DNA of 64,000 bases. It comes from Lepisosteus oculatus. Taxonomy: Eukaryota > Chordata > Actinopteri > Semionotiformes > Lepisosteidae. Below the pieces are notes generated by a model. It ran no database searches. It saw nothing but the letters and a program-made list of their open reading frames with translations, and had not been told where the DNA came from. The DNA lies in contig NC_090711.1 of the NCBI RefSeq assembly GCF_040954835.1, positions 6,889,501-6,953,500 on the forward strand, written 5' to 3'. A program made the translations under genes and the position numbers. Shown one piece after another: positions 36,421 through 49,620 of this stretch (positions are counted from its first letter, which is position 1; every line of letters begins with the position of its first letter).

Positions 36421-39400
36421 AATCCTCCTTTTCTCAGTCATCAAACATACAGTAAATGGAAAAATGAGAGCAGAAGACAGCCTTGGTAATAATCATCCTC
36501 TTTGCCCTTGGCTAGTTGAAATAGAAGACAGGCGAACCAAAGAGGCACTATGGTTTAGCAATGAGGGAAAGGGACTAGAGAGCAGAAGCTGGCCTGATGT
36601 GGTGTTAAGTACATTACCTTTCATAAGGTTTTCTGTAAAGGATATGCGTTTACTGTACCTGTAAATGCCCAATTTACTGCACCTTCTTGGAAGGATTACA
36701 CCTAGTGACATAATATCTAAAAAAAGCTAATACAAAGAATCAGCCATCATATAAAGAAAAACGCTGGATGTGATCTGATCTAGTAACAGGTAGATATTAC
36801 TAGTTTTTCATTTAAAAAAAAGATTCTAAATGAGGTAACAACCCTAGGAGCTTTACCTACCACTAGACTGCGGCAGATTGTATGTTAAATTTAGAGGTTT
36901 TTGCAGTTTGAAATATTAGCAAACAGATGGGAAGAAGTGGTTTCTAGAGCTTTTAAACTGTTTTATACTAGCCAGGGGTGTAATATTCTGGCTGTAGGAA
37001 GACACAATCTCAAAATTCATGAAATATGAATCTCAAAATGATGAATTGTTCATTAGAACTCTAATCATAGATTTCATTTGGTCACTTTAAAAGCAAGCAA
37101 GATGTGGAATCTCAGTATAAAAGCATTAAGTAGACTTAGCAATTATAGACTGAAATTAATCACACTCAAACATTGTTAATATGTTTTCACCCTCATTCCC
37201 ACTGAATTGCACAGAACTAAAAAAAACTGCAAAAACATTTTTTGAAAACATACAATTTATACCATGTGATTTTATATAACTACATACACTCACGGCCACT
37301 AGAGGGCAGTGTGTAAGAAATTTCTATTGGTTTTATTGCAGCTGAATAACTATGTAATGTTATAAACTTGTTTTTCTAACTCTGCTACTGTTGTGAAGCT
37401 GTAGGCTTAATGCCATAGGCTGAGCTGGATTAATTTGGTTTCTTTCTGACAAAGCAGTCAAGTGGTGAGTTAATGTAAAAGTACTGAAAAATGTTAACAG
37501 CCCTGTCTTAAAACCTCCTAACAAAAACAACACACTCACAGAAGAAAAAACAAAGTACAGTGAACATCACGGATATAATTTTCTAGCATCTCAAGAACTT
37601 TTCAGTTTTTCTTCGACATCACAGTCCTCTCACACACAGATTTTACTGTTCAGAAAAAATAACAGCAAACAGCACACTGCTAAAACTTGACTCAAAAAGA
37701 ATGTGAAACATTATGCAAACTTACATCCATGTTTTATATAATTTACAGACAAGTATATCTTTATATACTTCAGCACCATAGTTATTTTTTAAAATATATG
37801 TATATCTTTAGGTGGAGGACATTATTACATTTGAATCTATTTCTAAAGAAAAAGGCAATGAAACAGTCACATTCTGACTCATGAGACTTCACATGCTTCA
37901 GTGATGGAAACACTTCAAGGAATCATATATGTGAACGCAATAGAGCTCTCTTTTTCACAAATACTGATCGCTAAAGTGAAATCAGATTTTTTGTCTTTAC
38001 ACTGCATTTAGCGTTTTACCTGATTGAAGTGCATTTCTTCTTCTCTGTGCTTGAAGAAGAAAGTTTTAACATACACATATGTATGTTGACGTTAACACAA
38101 GCCAGGATGAGAAAGGAGAGTGGTCTTTGTACTCTGTACTCTGTAGTGTTACTCACACTGTCATGTCGTGTGCTGTCATGACATCAGCTGTATTAGGCAA
38201 TGCTGTAAATTGTAACTGGTGGAACTCATGAACTAGAAAAGAAAGGCTTTCATACTGTACATAATGCAGCGTCTGACAGCTGTTCCTGAAACTGAGTGTC
38301 TGGACATTTCAAACAGGAGAGGCTTCATGCAACAATCTTAATAAAGATAAAGGTAGTCTGTCTTATCATCTGTCCATTACTTTGCTCATCTTGAAACCGT
38401 TGTACAATAAATGGCAGAAGAAATATATCATCTAAAATCTGACCTCCTGTGATCTTTAAGGATCCTTGGTTGGACTAATTTTTGTCCAATAAATGTCTTC
38501 AGTTGCTCATTGAATGCAACACCTACTAAGACCTGCACATGATAAGATGGTGGCAGCTAACAAGCTTGTATGCAGCAAAACCTAAAAGTCTTTCAAGCTT
38601 AAAATGATTCATAGGCAGGGTTTCAGTTGAATATTTACTTTTTCCGCAGCATGAGACAAGTCTCATTCCATATACAGTATATTTACCTTGTTTTGGTAGT
38701 ACTTCAGAGTAGTGGTTGTAAATGACTTTTTAAAAAGTTTTAAAACTGGAATTTGTTAATAAAACATTAGTAGAGAGCTGTACTTATGATAACAACCTGC
38801 CCCTGCTGTAGATTTGTTGCATGTTAGTAACAATAACTCCTTACAGATTCTACATTTATTTTTGGCATCCCTTAAACTAAAGTGTGATGTTTTAATTTTT
38901 GTATTGCATAATGATACCATTGCTTCACTTCATAGATGGATTTCCTTGCTTTTCCTTAGTAAGCAATCCTTAGTTCATCCACTAAGCTGAATGAAGTCCA
39001 GTGAAGTGTTTCATGCTATAATTGTTTGCTTGTATAAATAGTTTCCTTTGGCTACAAATTGGGAAATTTGTAGACACAAAGAACTGTGGCTATACAGGGA
39101 ACACGTTAACCAAGCCAATCATATACTGTACCTTTATATCATATATAAAGAAATGGCTGGTTTGGATTCTCAGATTAATTAACTACTCTAAAGTTAATGA
39201 GCGATGTAGGCCAAATCTTTTTGGGGTTTTAAAGTTAAAGAAACTGCTATTTACAGTAAACGGTTTGCTGTGTCTTTTTTCCTTTCTGCTCCATTTCCCT
39301 TCCTCTTCCTCTCTCTTCACTGACATCCTGTTAATCTGTTACTCTTTCTCTTACCACATCACCTACATGCTAAAACCTCGAAGTATTAAAAAATCTCCAC

Positions 39401-40872
39401 ACCACTCATTTAACTTCCACCTGACCTGTTTCTCTACCCTTTAGTTGCTGCGGGACAGAAAGCCAATCCTGCAATTGAAACCTGAGTTGCTGCTGTTTTC
39501 CACCTCATGGGAATTGGCAGATATTTTTTAATATGTTAACACTTGGCATCACAGTTCCTGTCGTTCAGCCTTTCTAGCGGGGAAACCACCTGCTTTAACA
39601 GTGTCAGACATTCCGCTGATGCCTCATGACAACTCTTATATCAGACTGGACTTTTAATATGAAAACACACTCCAGTCAGATTGAAGAGGGAGACATCCAG
39701 CTGCACTGTACTGTATGAAAGCCCTTTATAGAAAAGAGGTAGACCTTTGAAATAGACTTAACCTTTCCCCAAAAGTCTCTCTTGGTGTTCAGTCCAGGTT
39801 TCGACCCCTATGTACTCTTGGGTAAGAATGTAAAATGGTAACTAGAATGAGCATTACTCAGCTCCTGGGTTGTTAGCTGGGACAGTACAAGATAAAGGGA
39901 CGTGGTTCTCATCTGTGGTCTCTACAGTGAGTGGCAGCCACAGGGAAGAGTGGAGGTTTATATTTCTGGCCCTGGAGGTTAGCCTCAGCCTCCAGCAACA
40001 ACTCTTACAAGAAACAGCAGGACCACGGGAAACCTTAATTAATGTTTTTTATAGTGCAGTAATTCCTCATTATATGAGCAACCCCTATATGAGTGTTTGT
40101 TCATACTGTTTTTTTTTTAATTAACGAACAGATCTTCACTCTTAGGAGCTGGGCTCTCGTACAACACTGCTGAGTGTTTTTTTTAAAGTTGAGGATTTCT
40201 TTATAATAAAGGCTTGTGTGTGTTAAGTGCATATAGTACAGGATAGTACCTAATGTTTATGCATGTGCTAACGACTAATGTTAACGATGTAACTACTGTA
40301 CTGCACTTGTAAATGAGCAGGAGTGTTATTGTTTTTCTACCTAGTGTTTATCGAGCGATAACTTTATGCACGTTACTTGAATTAATTAGAAATGTTATCA
40401 TTTTCATACTTAGGTGCCATTCAGTGCTGTATTAAGGTAAAGTCTGCGTGTTTCATGGAACATTTGTGCGCTCTGGAACCAATTGGAGATTATAACGCAG
40501 GAAGTCATTTAATTTCCCTTATACAACCTTTTAACTTAGGAGGACCAAACAAAGCACATATATTGAGGGATTACTATAAATGGTTGTAACAGCACCTTAT
40601 TAAAACCGATTTTAGTCCAGATTTTAAAGTCCACAGTTTCCAGGGGCCACATCTAAACGAGACTGTCCTGCGCCAGGTTGCCCACCACTAATCCAGGGAG
40701 AGAGAGAAAGTGAGAGCTGGTGGGCACGAAAGGTTAAGTTTCTCATATTAGCAATGCAAATGTAGACATCTTTGCAGAGCTAGTAGTGGTACGTGGTTTT
40801 ATTTCGAAGGTTAAAATGACCTGTGCTGACTACACTGTAGGGCGGGGGGGGATGGTGGTGATGGCGCTGGCC
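36421..40872 (-). other. Spacer, may include the TP53INP2 3' UTR
   Basis: No coding signal is seen. A minus-strand AATAAA (plus TTTATT) lies at 40798-40803, only about 70 bases past the TP53INP2 stop, and another at 38855-38860. Human TP53INP2 has a 3' UTR of a few kilobases, so part of this interval may be transcribed. The poly(A) site cannot be decided from sequence alone. Confidence 0.3.
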
Positions 40873-43226
40873 TCAGTAGTTGAAGCGGCGCTGGCAGGGC
40901 TGGTGCAGGAAGCCCCCGCGGGCTGGCCCGCTGTGCCGCGGGAGGTCGCGGAGGCGGTTCTGGCGCTGCAGGCGATGGCGGCCCAGCTGGCGCCGCTCCG
41001 AACGGGCCTTGGCCCTCTGCACCCGGCTCACCTGGGCCACCTTGGCCAAGGCCGCTGCCTGGGAGGCGGAGCCGCGAGGCGGGCGGCTGGAGAGAGCCCG
41101 CCCTGCTGAGACGGCGGGGTCCACCCTGGGGAGGGAAGGGGGGTTACACAGCCAGGGATTACCAAGTCATTCAAATCTGCTGGCAAAGTGAGGCTTCAAA
41201 ATTGTCCTGCTTACACCAGTAGATGGTGGGTTTAGGACTAATAAAGTAACAGGAAAGTAAATAGTACAATATAGTAAAGCTGCACAGTTTTATTATTATC
41301 TTCATACAACCACAATAAATTTAAATTAAACTTTAAAATACTGCCCAAAACAGCTTTAAAATTGTGTTTTTTTTTGCCATCTACTAAATACATAAATAAC
41401 TACAAACAAAAGGGAGGCACTCATAACAGCTGATGTTATCTCACCCAAATGGTTCTTGAAACAAACCAAGGTATCAGCTTCAACAACATGGCTGGTCTCA
41501 TTAGAATATCGCCAGAACAGGAGTAACTGGTGCTCTGCCAGGGTTTACTGTATTGAACTACAGAGAATACATGTGAAAGAGTGCTCAGGATTAAGAGGAT
41601 TGAGCTGACATGTTGTAGTACTATCAATGGTCTGGACCACCACGCTCTTGGCAGAAGTTTGCAGCAATTTGAAGGGCACAGGGTTTCAAAACTAGCGGAA
41701 TATTTCTGCATGTTAAAGCCTTCAAAGCGTGACTGAGCTCAACCCTTTTGAAATGACAGAATGCCTTTGAGAGACTGTAGACAGGTATTTGAGCCACTCA
41801 CCTCTGACTGGTTTCCTGTAGCACGAGGCTCCCCGTCTCCTCGGCTACAGACTGGTTGCCGGTGGAGACGTAGACAGACATGCTAGGGTGCTCAATGAGA
41901 AGGTCCTCCATGGGGCTGGCCTCAGGAGTGCTGCCTTCTGCAGTGAAACAGGGGGGAGGGGTGACAAACCAGCTCTCATCCATACAGCAGCGCTCAAAGC
42001 CGCTGCTACAGTCACTCTGGCACCCAGGGGACAGAGGGGTGGAGCCTCGGGGGCAAGGAAAAGGGCTGGTAAATAGTACTGCGTCCACTGACCAACGGGG
42101 GGTGGCAGGGGATGGATGTTCAAGAGCTTTGGCCCTGCCTAGGCCTGTCCTGCAGTAACCATGGGGGGAAGGTGAGGGGGTACCAGTCCTTGAAACCCCT
42201 CTCATCTCCACCCCCACCCAGTGGCTCTCAAGACTGGAATGTTCCAGCGGTGGTGTCTTAGCCCCACCCTGTCCCAACTCCTCCCAATCACCTTCCTTTA
42301 AGCGTGCAGCTACGGCAGCGACCAGCAAGGCAGCAGCATCCACACACATGTGGGTGCCGTTCCAGCGTTTAGTAGCATAACCGCAGGAGAGCCAATGCAG
42401 GTAGGGAGTGCATGCATTATGAGGGGCGCACACATTCAGTAGAGGAGTGTGAAGGTGGTTCAAAAAGTGGGAGAGAAAAAACAAAAATAGGAGTTATTAG
42501 TTGCTGTCGCTCCTGACCCTATGTTGGAGGAAGGCCAATTTAAAACCTTGCCTTGCTCAATAAAACCAGCGGGGCCGTTGGTTTAAATTCTGACAGGCTT
42601 TGTGGCTGTTGGTGACTTTGATGTCCAGGTTACATGCAAAGTAATTTTAGATCTTGTGATAAAGCCAAAAAATGAGTTAAGCATTAGAAACAAGGACAAA
42701 AGCATGGCCTCAGTTTGATTCTTGACACTGGGAATCACACTTCCAAACTTCTGATGTCTTCAACAAAGTGATATCCTTTACATTGCATTCTATCCCTCCA
42801 GTTCTAAATAACTTGGAGGTTGTATGCGGATTTTCATATTTTGCATTGCTTTTGAAGGGGCCTATACAGTGGAAGTAAAAATAAAATATAGGAAGCAAAA
42901 GGGCTTCCCCCACCCTCACAACAGATCACTTTCTCTCTTCCCCCACTCAGAACTCCTGGCCTAAATTTTTAAATTACTTAAATTACTAGGTTTGACTGAT
43001 TTAGCCTTGATTATAATTTAAATGTTAGACAACCTATGAACCTTTGACCAGGACAGACCCCTTCCTCTGGAATGGCTGTAAGAGCCTGGCAATGAGACTC
43101 ACCAGGCAGGCTGACCAGGAGCCAGTCATCCTCGTCGGCCTCCGAGATGCAGGGTTTGGGTCCACTGCACTCCTTGTACACCTCCTCCACCTCTCCGAAG
43201 AACAGGCTGGTGAGTCGCTGGAACAT
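40873..43226 (-). CDS. TP53INP2: tumor protein p53-inducible nuclear protein 2 (3 coding exons)
   Basis: Adaptor (also called DOR) that shuttles from nucleus to autophagosomes, binds LC3/GABARAP proteins and also acts in transcription. Coding exons on the minus strand, in order: 43226-43103, 42087-41802, 41125-40873. Phases 1 then 2 match and give 220 codons, the human length as I recall it. The start MFQRLTSLFFGEVEEV is diagnostic of the family. The LC3-interacting motif is WLLV at residues 35-38 after an acidic run. Conserved blocks are MDESWFVTPPPCFTAEG (77-93) and MEDLLIEHPSMSVYV (101-115). A basic, Arg-rich C-terminal third ends HQPCQRRFNY. The middle acceptor at 42088-42089 was chosen for its pyrimidine tract and phase. 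A TTACTGCAG acceptor further upstream (about 42155) is in the wrong phase. The first coding exon has an acceptor at 43246-43247, so an untranslated exon lies further upstream. Confidence 0.94.
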
Positions 43227-43245
43227 GGCTCGGCTGGAACCGGGA

Positions 43246-46200
43246 CTGCGGGAAGGAGAGGAGGAGGTCCTCCGCGTAGCTGCCTTTTGAAATGGGAGAA
43301 CTGGAAGCTCTGTGCTCTGTGCTGGCTGTTCTTGATCCAGAAGGCAGAAATCTCAGTCCAGGCAAGGAAGCGTGTAGTGCAAATGTGAGGTCTCACGTGG
43401 TGTTAGGGCAAAGGCCTGTTTTCACAGAGTTGGAGAGAGAGGGACAGAGAGGATAAATCATGGATACCTTCTATTTATGAATTCAACACATTTGCCAGCT
43501 TCCAGTTCTTATCTATTTTAATGCACCACAGGCTACACACTATATGTTACGGTTCAGGTTCATGAATCACTAAACCTTTGTGTTGCACATTTTCAATGCG
43601 TTTGCCATGTAAAAGGCTTTGGAGCAATTTGGTGCGCCTATAGGTGAAACTGAGTAGTTTTACACAGCTGTGCACTGTACCATGTTGTCCCATCCATGCA
43701 GGCCAAGAATGGACCCAAGTGGGAGAGAAACTGACCAATGAAGAGTCAACTGGTCATTCTCTCATTGTCCTCACCATAGTCCTATCTGTAGGTAAACCGA
43801 ATATCATTAAATCATGATACATAGATTTCATGATGAAGTTGTTGTAAGACGCTATCTAGTTTTCTAAGCACCCTGTATATAAATGTGTGAGTTTGAAAAA
43901 CAAATTCTGCTTGTAACTCAGATTCTTTAAGTTGGATTTATTTTGTTAGTGGGACCAATGAGGAATTGTTCTCTAAAGAAGGGAAACTCAAAAACAATAT
44001 TATAATGCACGTGTGTGAATACGAATTATTAAGCACTTCATATGTGCTGTTGCCCAAAGTGTCCCTCTGAAAGTTTGGTATATACTGTGCATGCTGATCC
44101 TGAAAAGGCTGTGAAAGTCAGGCCAACTGAACTGTAAAAAATTAAGCCTGTATAGTCTAGCAGCTAGTTTCTTTCAAATGGAATCTTGTGACTGTTACAA
44201 AAAGTGTCCTTTTATGGCACATTCTCACAGCTAATTAGATTTTGATAGTCATTAGTCCTACTCAGCAGCTATGGATATGAAGGAATTCTTTTACAAAATC
44301 AAATGGAATAACTTTTGAACCGCACATAATGTATTCTGTCATGTCTCATATCTTATCTTTGAGTCTGTTACAAATTGTGTTCAGTAGCTGCTGAGAAAGT
44401 TCTGAACCTTGTTTCCGATTTTTTTGCTGTCAATGAACTGAAACAAAACTCATACTAGGAGTCAAGTTTTATCTCTTGCCATCCTCCGTTCCACCTTGTG
44501 ACTCCACGGTTCTCGAATTCAGAAAAGGGTGGTGGCATGAGGAGCCATTTAAGAAATTCAAAGTAAGATTCCAGGATCCTCATTGCCAAGCTTGTGAATT
44601 CACGCTTTTTTACGCCTACATTGAACAGCTTTGACAGCATAAGACACAAGACATGCATTAATAATGAGTTTAATGTTCTTTGAACCTGGTGACTGCCGAT
44701 TTTTTTTCCCCATCTAATAAATATGACACACATATGCTCAGATTTTGGAGGATTAAATTCAAGAAACTAAGTTTATTATTTCTTGTAATGGTTATTTTAT
44801 AGGAAACACCAAATACTTTTAAACAATAAATGTGCTAAATGCTATTTTTTAGGAAAAAAAAATCTGATGGGTGATCACAAGAAGATTTCATTTCCATAGA
44901 AAGAGACAGTCCCAGCTACATCAACAAGCACAATCATGCTAGATTTCCTTCTCCTCTTTCTTTCTCTCATGGTGCTCTAATCACAATCCTGTTTTTCCAA
45001 ATGTTTCATTGACGATGCTGAAGGATAATCACTGAGTTAGAGATGCGATAGAGATAGGTCTTCAGTGGTCATCAAGATGACAGTCTCAAAGATAGCTTAA
45101 CTGATCAACTCCTAAGTAGAAAAAGGGATAACTGTGATGGTAAACTGTTAACAGTTGCTGGAGACCCCTTGTCTGGGATGCCATGAATCAGACGTAATCA
45201 TCGTTGCTATAGGACAGGACTCTTGGTTTATTTTACAGTTTTTTTACACTAGGAGACAACTTTCTTGATTATAATAAAAGACACTCCCATCTCAGGAAAC
45301 AGAAAATAGACAGCTTCTTAGTGTCTACATTAAACTGGCTTCATCTGATGGTACACATATTAAATCACTTAAAATAATGCGCTTGTGCAGAGATGGAAGT
45401 GGGAAGTAACAGTTTTCCTTCCTGGTAGGTTACACACACCAGTAACCCCAAACAGAGTACTGGTATCACAGGAGTGCTAGCAAGCACAGTAAAACAAAAC
45501 ACTGAGTACTGAGTCCAGCAGGAAAGGTTCTCTGAGTGCTCCCATAAATAGCAGCAAGGTAGACTTAAGAGACAGTAGGAGATAATGGGGGAATCCAATC
45601 TTTGAATCAGCAAAAAAAATCAACTTTTATCAATCAATAATCAATCAATGTGCTCTAATGGAAACAGATCCAAGTGACAGTGGCATGTAGACCTGAGCTG
45701 AGGACATTTCCATCTGCCATTTGCTTAGGAAGCAAGTGGGAATTGCATTTTCCTGCATGCGATGTGCTATATTGTTTAATCTGGTTATTAATTAAATCCA
45801 GACGGGCACTGCCATCTGTTTGAAGCAGACAGAGACCAAGCTCTCCTCTCCTGTCATTGTTTCAAGGAATCCATTACAACTAAACAGCTTCGCCTTTGAG
45901 GTCTGCGCACATTGTAGTGCCATGATTTCCCATATAAATTGTACCCTTCTTGCACAATAAAAAGCTGTAAAGAACAGGGAAACTGCCAAACAAAAACGTT
46001 TGGAATTAAAATGACTTTAGTGTTCTTAAAAAAAAATCTATTAGTAGATTTGTCCTTGGTCAATGGTCTTTGCCATGGCTATTGTTTACTAGTAGAAAAG
46101 GTGAAAATGTTCTTTTTCTACACCTCTACACATTTGCCATATAGAGATGTTTGTTCCATTCCTGAAAGCTTAGCGCACCAATTTCATGTTGCGCATTTCA

Positions 46201-47990
46201 AAACATAATGATTCCTAATGATTTGCATTTATATTACTTTGCATGTCTTTCTTAGATCAGAATGGGTAAATGAGTGATATTGTTTTATCAGCCAAGGTAG
46301 CTAAAAGGGGGGATCTCCAAGAAGAAATACCCTGGGAAAATGGCATTTCATTTTCATTCACGTTGATTAATAATAATAGTATGAAATCAATTTTAATCAT
46401 TATCCCCGAGAAAATATCATAAGATCACTGTGCCCTTATTTACAAAGAGCACAGCATATGATGCCTTTTTCCATCTGCAGCTGGGTCTCAGGTAATTAAT
46501 AGGAATTTCTTAATCTTGTGACCACATTCAGTCTGCTGTAGCTTCTATCTGCACGCTGTCACCAAGAGAAGGAGGTGGGGGGTATTCCACTGGTTCAGAG
46601 GGCTTTTAGAAACCATCTCAGCTTTGTCAGACAGGCGTACTTCACAAATGGGTGTGGAAACAACAACTACTGTTTCTAAATTGCACAGTCATTGGTTCAG
46701 ACATTGGTTGAACCCTGGTGCCTTCACCTCACCTGACAAGGAGTGAGCCACATTTGCTAATTATTGACGGAATGACACTGGATTTTAGCTATTGAAAATA
46801 ATTGACAGAAGGCATCATTTGTGATTAATTAACTAGACATTCTCCCATACCCTTGTGATCTACCTGGAACCAGTGTTTTCTGAGATAATCTATCTATGAG
46901 AACAGGAGATATGTATTCACTCAAAGAGTTATGAAAGTCTGGAAAAAGCTACCCAATCACGATATCAAAGCTGATTCCCTGGAGAACTTAAAGGAATGGC
47001 AGGAGAAGATTTTGGGGTCTACTAGAAGCTACTAAAAGGCTAATTGTGACAATTAGAGAAGGATAGGTTGAGTGGCAGCATTTTTAAAATCAGTAAATTA
47101 ATTAATCAGTCCTTTGATTGTGCTATATACCATAACTTAAGGGAGCAGGGATCACACAAGTTTATTAAAAAGGTGTAACTGTTTTGGTATTTTGCTAAGG
47201 GAGCAACCTACCAATTAGAGATCCATTGCTTGCTTTTAACAGTATTGCATCAGAAGATTTTTTAACAATACAGGAAGGGTGGAGTAGCTATTAACATAAG
47301 CTTAATGCTTCCCAGTTCTAATGGAACCAAAGAAAGGTCTTCTGAGTCACGTAGGGTGGGAGCATTCTGAAACGTTAAGTGGGAGAAAAATCCAGAATTT
47401 TACTGTACATTCTCCCACATCTTACCTATGAAAGTTCATTCCATATTTACATTATGTCAGTTCATGAGAAGAATACTGGAGGATGATAGATTATAAATTA
47501 GGACTATAACAAGTCAGCAGTATAGAAATACTAAATAATTGAAGAACATAACACCAGCTTCATTAAAGATTAAAATACTAGTAAAAAAAAATCAAAATAA
47601 AATTTAAATTAGTTGTATTCTGGCCAACTAGAAGGACAAAACACTTTGATCACACAGCACATCTTTCGAGTAAAACTACTACTCTGTAGTAGAGTAGTAG
47701 AATTAGTCTGCAGCCAGATGTTGTTGGATCTCGAAATCGAAGCAAAGCTGTACACTGAGATTCACAGTGAACATATTCATGATGCTAAGAGATACTCTGG
47801 GACAGCTAGCGGGAGATAAGCATCAGGCTTTAGGCTTATGACATTCAAAGCAGTTATTTCCCTATGCCTAAATCAACATCCTGACGGATGGGCATGACAT
47901 ACTACGTATCCCAGCATGCAAGGCTACTAAAGGCCACTCTTGTTGCCCAAGAAGGCGGAGTTCTGTTTGAAGTGGAAAGAGCCGTACAAG
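43246..47990. other. Region upstream of TP53INP2 coding exons, mostly non-coding
   Basis: Probably the first TP53INP2 intron, because the first coding exon starts with an acceptor. No protein-like exon is visible. The only repeat recognised is the LINE fragment at 46887-47030. Confidence 0.4.
46887..47030 (+). mobile_element. Degenerate LINE 3'-end fragment
   Basis: Translates approximately as TQRVMKVWKKLPN then ENLKEWQEKI, a pattern seen at the 3' end of the LINE reading frame also present at 50225-51103 and 60278-60505. Short and damaged. Confidence 0.45.
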
Positions 47991-48620
47991 CAAAACAAGC
48001 CTGCACGCACGGTAATGAGCTGACGTCACCTCATCTATGCGTTTAGAACCAAGGACAGCCGAGGGGTTGGGGGGAGAAATGAGACAGAAAAAAACCAAAC
48101 TGTACGTTTCAAACATTTCAGCCATGCAGTCGGTGAATAAAACTGCACACATCCCCCGGAAAATAAGAGGCTCCAATTCGAGCATTTTTCGTTTTTGTGT
48201 GCTTCAGTTGTTAACTCCCGTATTTAGCTACAGAATTACAGACGAAAGAACGGCTTGTTCCAAGGGCGCACTAGCGACAGCCGGTAACAGTGTTTACCTC
48301 TATAAACAAAAGGCCGTTAAGAAACAACAAAGGCTTTGCTTTCGCTTAAAAGACGGAGGTGTCTGTAAAATAATACATGTATCGCAGAAAAAAAACACGC
48401 TGTGCATTATCGTGCATCGGTTGTATATCCCACCGCATTAAAAACTGGTTTTACATAAAGGTCAGGGAAATGGCAGGATGAAGACAACGGCGCCGACTGA
48501 GGGGGGAGTATCGATAACCCCAAGTGTACGATCTGGGGAAAATACAGTTCATAGAAAAGGGAAACCTTGGAGCGATCCTGCAGAGCAAACAGCCGATTGA
48601 AAAACGGGAGAAAGCGTTAA
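47991..48620 (-). promoter_or_regulatory. TP53INP2: CpG-rich candidate TP53INP2 promoter with consensus CRE
   Basis: CpG frequency rises between about 47.9 and 48.7 kb. A full palindromic cAMP-response element, TGACGTCA, lies at 48021-48028. Donor-like sites on the minus strand occur just below it (GAG/GTGACG at about 48030) and near 48296 (GAG/GTAAAC), either of which could end an untranslated first exon. A 134-codon plus-strand frame at 48037-48441 shows no family resemblance and looks like chance in GC-rich DNA. Confidence 0.35.
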
Positions 48621-49429
48621 GATCTCCTTTCTTCCGTTTCTAAAATCTGTCAAAACACCGCCAAACAAATCTGCCTAAGCCGTATGATGTGAAAGAACAG
48701 GGTTGACCGATTCTTGATTTTTCGAAATTCTCTGATGAAGTGGTACATGCAAAAACAGGTTCACCTCTTAAAAAAAACTGCATTACGTCTACAGAGGAAT
48801 TACCAGTCTAATCTTTCTAATATTGAATTAGAAAGACCCTGTGACATGTAAGCCGAAATATCTAGCGATCGTGTAGAAGGTATTGAATTAAAAATAAAAG
48901 ATTTTTACTACACAGTGATATTGAAGTGATAAAATACACAAATTTAAAAGGTTATGTAACGACTCGGATGATGATTCGCCGTTTATTAATTAAAATAACA
49001 CTTCGGTTTCACTGCAGTTGTATTTTTGACGTTTCTGCTCTCGACAATGCAAACATGATGTCTTTGGAACAGAATAAATAAGGACACCGTCCAAACCTCT
49101 TTATATTTCACAATACACTACCAGGTGTAAAAGAGTAGATACAAACCCACATCTTACCTGCCTTTGTCGTATTATTTCAGTTATAAACGTAACGTTCAAA
49201 ATACTTTATAAAAACAACAATCGTCAAGTACAGCTTTAGGAAGCTTTGAAATGAGGTAGTTCTTAAAACATTAAAAAAATAAAAAGGCTTTTCTTCTCAG
49301 AAGAAGTGGTGCATTCAAACTGCATTGATGCTGTTCTTAACAAATCTGCAGTTTTACCCTTGGTTTTTCCTGCAGATTTTTTTTTCTGTTATTGCTGCGC
49401 CCAGCTGATCCTTGGATCAGAATTTAGAA

Positions 49430-49620
49430 CATACCAACAGCTGATTGTGATGTCACAATACCTAAGTCCCGCCCAATCCCGGCCTACTTCGTATTTAACG
49501 ACCAATCGGAAAGTTACACAAGCTATAAGGCGCGGCCTCGGTGAAGGGCGGAGAAAAAGAACTGTCAACCGTTCACTACACGGAGCGATTTCATGTTACG
49601 TCACCAGGCTAGTAAGACGC
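49430..49620. promoter_or_regulatory. Promoter-like cluster: CCAAT boxes, TATA-like, GC box, CRE-like
   Basis: Within 160 bases: CCGCCCAATC at about 49467-49476, GACCAATCGG near 49500, TATAAGG near 49523, GGGCGG near 49547, and TTACGTCA at 49596-49603. The order CCAAT then TATA suits a plus-strand start near 49550. In human the next gene (PIGU) is divergent from TP53INP2, so this might be its promoter, but no PIGU exon was found to the right. It could also serve TP53INP2: a strong minus-strand donor, CAG/GTAAGA, lies at 49158. Confidence 0.35.

Noticed and set aside
42092-42484. Longer TP53INP2 middle exon reaching up to about 42480
   Set aside because: The frame is open, but the peptide has no TP53INP similarity there. 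The acceptor at 42088-42089 has a better pyrimidine tract and gives exactly 220 codons.
48037-48441. 134-codon plus-strand open frame
   Set aside because: No family resemblance and no splice or termination context; it lies in CpG-rich DNA where stops are rarer.
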